Source of the DNA: VRUE01 sp963819755
GTDB lineage: Bacteria > Actinomycetota > Thermoleophilia > Solirubrobacterales > 70-9
NCBI GenBank assembly: GCA_963819755.1
Contig: CAWFXB010000001.1
Coordinates: 248,001 to 312,000 of the forward strand
DNA length: 64,000 bases
Direction: 5' to 3'
The notes beneath the pieces were generated by a model, which was not told the DNA's origin, ran no database searches, and worked only from the letters and a program-made list of their open reading frames with translations. Shown here piece after piece: positions 62,231-64,000 of the stretch. The position numbers and the translations under genes were made by a program. Position 1 is the first letter of the stretch; the number at the start of each line of letters is the position of its first letter.

Positions 62231-63109
62231 GTGGGCCGGCTCGGCGATCTCAAGGTTCAGGTCGCCGGCCGGTCGATCCGTGCTCTGGGCCGTGCTGCGG
62301 GCGGCCACTACGTCAATCTCGACTACCCGCCCACGGTCGAGAACGTCCCCCGCTATGGGCACGGGCGTCCTCCGAACCCTGGGCTGGAGGAGCTGATTCG
62401 CTCTCAGGCCTCGGGCTACGGCCGGATCCTGGAGACGATCGACGGCTACTCCGAGGAGCTGGCCCGGATCGAAGTCTCGGCGACCGACCCGCGCGAGCCC
62501 TCCTGGGTCAACGGGATGATCTCCGGCCTCGACGGGGCCACCTTCTACGCCTTGATGCGGGACCGCAGGCCAGCCCGCTACCTGGAGATCGGCTCGGGAA
62601 ACTCGACCAAGTTCGTCGCCCGGGGATGTCGCGAGGGCAACCTCGGCACCAAGATCACCTCGATCGACCCGCATCCGCGCGCAGAGGTCGACGAGCTCTG
62701 CGACGAGGTGATCCGCAAGCCGTTGGAGGCGGCCGACCTCTCGGTCTTCGCCGGCCTCGAAGCGGGGGACGTCGTCTTCTTCGACGGCTCCCACCGGGTC
62801 TTCATGAACAGCGACGTGTCGGTCTTCTTCCTCGAGGTCCTACCCGCGATCCCGGCTGGCGTTCTGGTCGGCATCCACGACGTCTACCTGCCCGACGACT
62901 ACCCGGCGGACATCGCCGAGCGCTACTACTCCGAGCAGTACATGCTCGCCGCCTACCTTTTGGGCGGCGCCGGCGTCGAGATAGTGCTGCCGGCCTGGTG
63001 GGCCAGCAACGACTCAACGCTGGGCGGAATGCTCGACGGCCTCTGGTCCCGCCCCGGGCTGGGCGAGGTCGACCGCCACGGCGTCTCCTTCTGGTTCTTG
63101 ACGCGCTGA
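62231..63109 (+). CDS. Class I SAM methyltransferase-like protein
   Basis: The 292-residue protein starts at a GTG. The central part has a SAM-fold core: ARYLEIGSGNSTKFVARGCR (motif I, about 118-137), TKITSIDPHPRAEVDELCD (acidic strand 2), GDVVFFDGSHRVFM (motif for strand 4) and GVLVGIHDVYLPDDYPADIA (strand 5). This pattern resembles sugar- or glycan-linked methyltransferases of the Methyltransf_24 group. It starts 11 bp after pckG. The substrate is unknown. Confidence 0.78.
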   Translation: MGRLGDLKVQVAGRSIRALGRAAGGHYVNLDYPPTVENVPRYGHGRPPNPGLEELIRSQASGYGRILETIDGYSEELARIEVSATDPREPSWVNGMISGLDGATFYALMRDRRPARYLEIGSGNSTKFVARGCREGNLGTKITSIDPHPRAEVDELCDEVIRKPLEAADLSVFAGLEAGDVVFFDGSHRVFMNSDVSVFFLEVLPAIPAGVLVGIHDVYLPDDYPADIAERYYSEQYMLAAYLLGGAGVEIVLPAWWASNDSTLGGMLDGLWSRPGLGEVDRHGVSFWFLTR

Positions 63110-63256
63110 CCGACCCGCAATCTCGGCTTCAGGCCATATAGAAGGAATTACTTGAATAATTGTATGTGTGCAGCTAATGATGCCTCGTCCCTAAAACCGG
63201 GAGGCGCGTCGGGTTCAACTGACCAGACGCGGAAATCGACTCGAAAGGACGAGAAG
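63110..63256. promoter_or_regulatory. Promoter/leader of last secreted gene
   Basis: The 147-bp spacer includes an AT-rich stretch (AATTACTTGAATAATTGTAT, 63146-63165) that probably holds a promoter, then a GC-rich leader. GGACGAGAAG (63247-63256) lies directly before the ATG. No terminator-like hairpin is clear. Confidence 0.4.
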
Positions 63257-64000
63257 ATGATTCGCAATCTCAAGAGCCTAGGGCTGGCGATCATGGCTGT
63301 GATTGGGATGAGTGCTGTGGTCGCATCGGCAGCCTCGGCGGACCCGCCGACCCTCATCTCAGACGGCCCCGTGAAGCTGGCAGGCACAGACCTGGCCAAG
63401 AGCGTCCTCACATACAACGAAAGCCAGAAGATCGAATGCCACGGCAAATACTCGCTGGGCAAAGAAAACGAAACACCGAGCGGATTTATCGCCAACCCGA
63501 CGACGACGGCCACAGCAGCGCCCACCTACAGCAGCTGCGAAGGCAAACTCGGCGTAACCAATGTGTCCTACACAGCCACAATGAACGGCTGCGACTACGT
63601 CCTGCACCTCGGCAGCACAATCGAAATGGGGAAGTGGGGAGTCACGACCGACATCGTCTGCCCTGAAGGCAAAGAAGTCGAAGTCCACGGCTACAGCAGC
63701 GCGGAACACACCACCTCGATCTGCACATTCAAGCTCCCGGCGCAGACCGGCAAGGCGGGAGCCTTCGTCAAGAACCTGGAAGGCGGGAAGGTCACACTCG
63801 GTGGGACCGTCGAAGGCCTCAAAGCCTCGCGGACCGGCGTCCTCTGCGGAGGGGGCAACTCGACCGAAAGCGGCAAGCTGGATCTCGACGCCGAAATCAG
63901 CGGCACGAACGAAAAAGAAGGGTCGACAGGGATCGAAATCGTCGATGAATCGACTGGCCTCATCTCAGACGGCCCCGTGAAGCTGGCAGGCACAGACCTG
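63257..64000 (+). CDS. Secreted protein with long tandem repeats, 3' end outside window
   Basis: The frame from the ATG at 63257 is open to the window end (248 residues so far). A signal peptide (RNLKSLGLAIMAVIGMSAVV, then ASAASA) is followed by a beta-rich domain with Cys in KIECHGKY, SSCEGKL, NGCDYVL, DIVCPEG, SICTFKL and GVLCGGG. At the end, LISDGPVKLAGTDL appears a second time, 202 residues after the first, encoded by 42 identical bases. So the protein consists of at least two long repeats. Codon choice is rich in GAA and ACA, unlike neighbouring genes. The function is unknown; surface adhesion is possible. Confidence 0.8.
   Translation, partial: MIRNLKSLGLAIMAVIGMSAVVASAASADPPTLISDGPVKLAGTDLAKSVLTYNESQKIECHGKYSLGKENETPSGFIANPTTTATAAPTYSSCEGKLGVTNVSYTATMNGCDYVLHLGSTIEMGKWGVTTDIVCPEGKEVEVHGYSSAEHTTSICTFKLPAQTGKAGAFVKNLEGGKVTLGGTVEGLKASRTGVLCGGGNSTESGKLDLDAEISGTNEKEGSTGIEIVDESTGLISDGPVKLAGTDL
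63353..63394 (+). repeat. 42-bp direct repeat, copy 1
   Basis: The 42 bases starting CTCATCTCAGACGGCCCCGT are repeated exactly at 63959-64000, 606 bp later and in the same reading frame. Confidence 0.9.
63959..64000 (+). repeat. 42-bp direct repeat, copy 2, runs to window end
   Basis: The bases are identical to 63353-63394. The match stops only because the window ends, so the true repeat may be up to about 606 bp. Confidence 0.9.

Overview
The window looks like chromosomal DNA of a high-GC actinobacterium, most likely class Thermoleophilia (Solirubrobacterales or a relative). This is inferred from the very high GC, the many GTG/TTG starts and overlapping genes, a GTP-type PEP carboxykinase, a CcmE/CcmF pair with the cysteine form of CcmE, a mycobacterial-type fadA2-fabG4-htdX operon, AlkB with rubredoxin, and several large secreted proteins of kinds common in that class. 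No marker RNA fixes the genus.

Layout. 1-932: right end of an integrated element. Two small genes are followed by a 3'-half copy of a tRNA-Gly(CCC), the usual scar of tRNA-site integration. 946-5925: thioredoxin-like lipoprotein and copper-type envelope proteins (YcnI, CopC-CopD), a small membrane protein and an ArsR-like regulator. 6029-10862: large secreted protein, glycosyltransferase and SDR. 10958-16056: ccmE-ccmF, a trypsin-like protease, a secreted protein and secG. 16121-18197: alkane hydroxylase operon (alkB, rubredoxin, TetR) with a strong operator. 18295-22496: AbrB/PIN toxin-antitoxin pair, dtd, an MFS exporter and a DUF2252 protein. 22528-26166: tRNA-Leu(GAG), a frameshifted lexA with promoter and SOS box, an SDR, rnpB with terminator, and a c-di-AMP (ydaO) riboswitch directly upstream of an RlpA-like gene. 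26152-38755: carboxymuconolactone decarboxylase-like gene, glnA, two MMPL transporters, a DUF255 protein, a GGDEF-EAL protein, an acyl-CoA synthetase and an HxlR/SCP2 regulator with a palindromic operator. 38752-44875: five overlapping or closely spaced minus-strand genes of acyl-CoA metabolism (thiolase, HMW FabG, MaoC hydratase, two acyl-CoA dehydrogenases). 45100-49251: two secreted proteins and a third MMPL transporter. 49258-54606: FixX-like ferredoxin, SucD/SucC-like ligase, then pabC and a fused pabA-pabB diverging from it. 54566-60029: surface-polysaccharide genes. 60090-64000: lipoprotein, pckG, a methyltransferase-like gene and the start of a secreted protein built from long direct repeats.

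The most unusual feature is a set of palindromic elements, each seen both outside and inside a coding sequence without breaking the frame. A perfect 50-bp palindrome occurs identically at 8943-8992 and inside pabC (52187-52236), where it adds 17 residues. A 119-125 bp two-tier palindrome lies between convergent genes at 10037-10155, supplying both stop codons, and inside the PabA-PabB linker at 53006-53130. A 49-bp palindrome is intergenic at 35772-35820 and has a diverged, equal-length counterpart inside the MaoC gene at 41721-41769. The pattern recalls Rickettsia palindromic elements, but the sequences share no family I recognise.

All functions come from reading the sequence and recalling protein families; no search was run.
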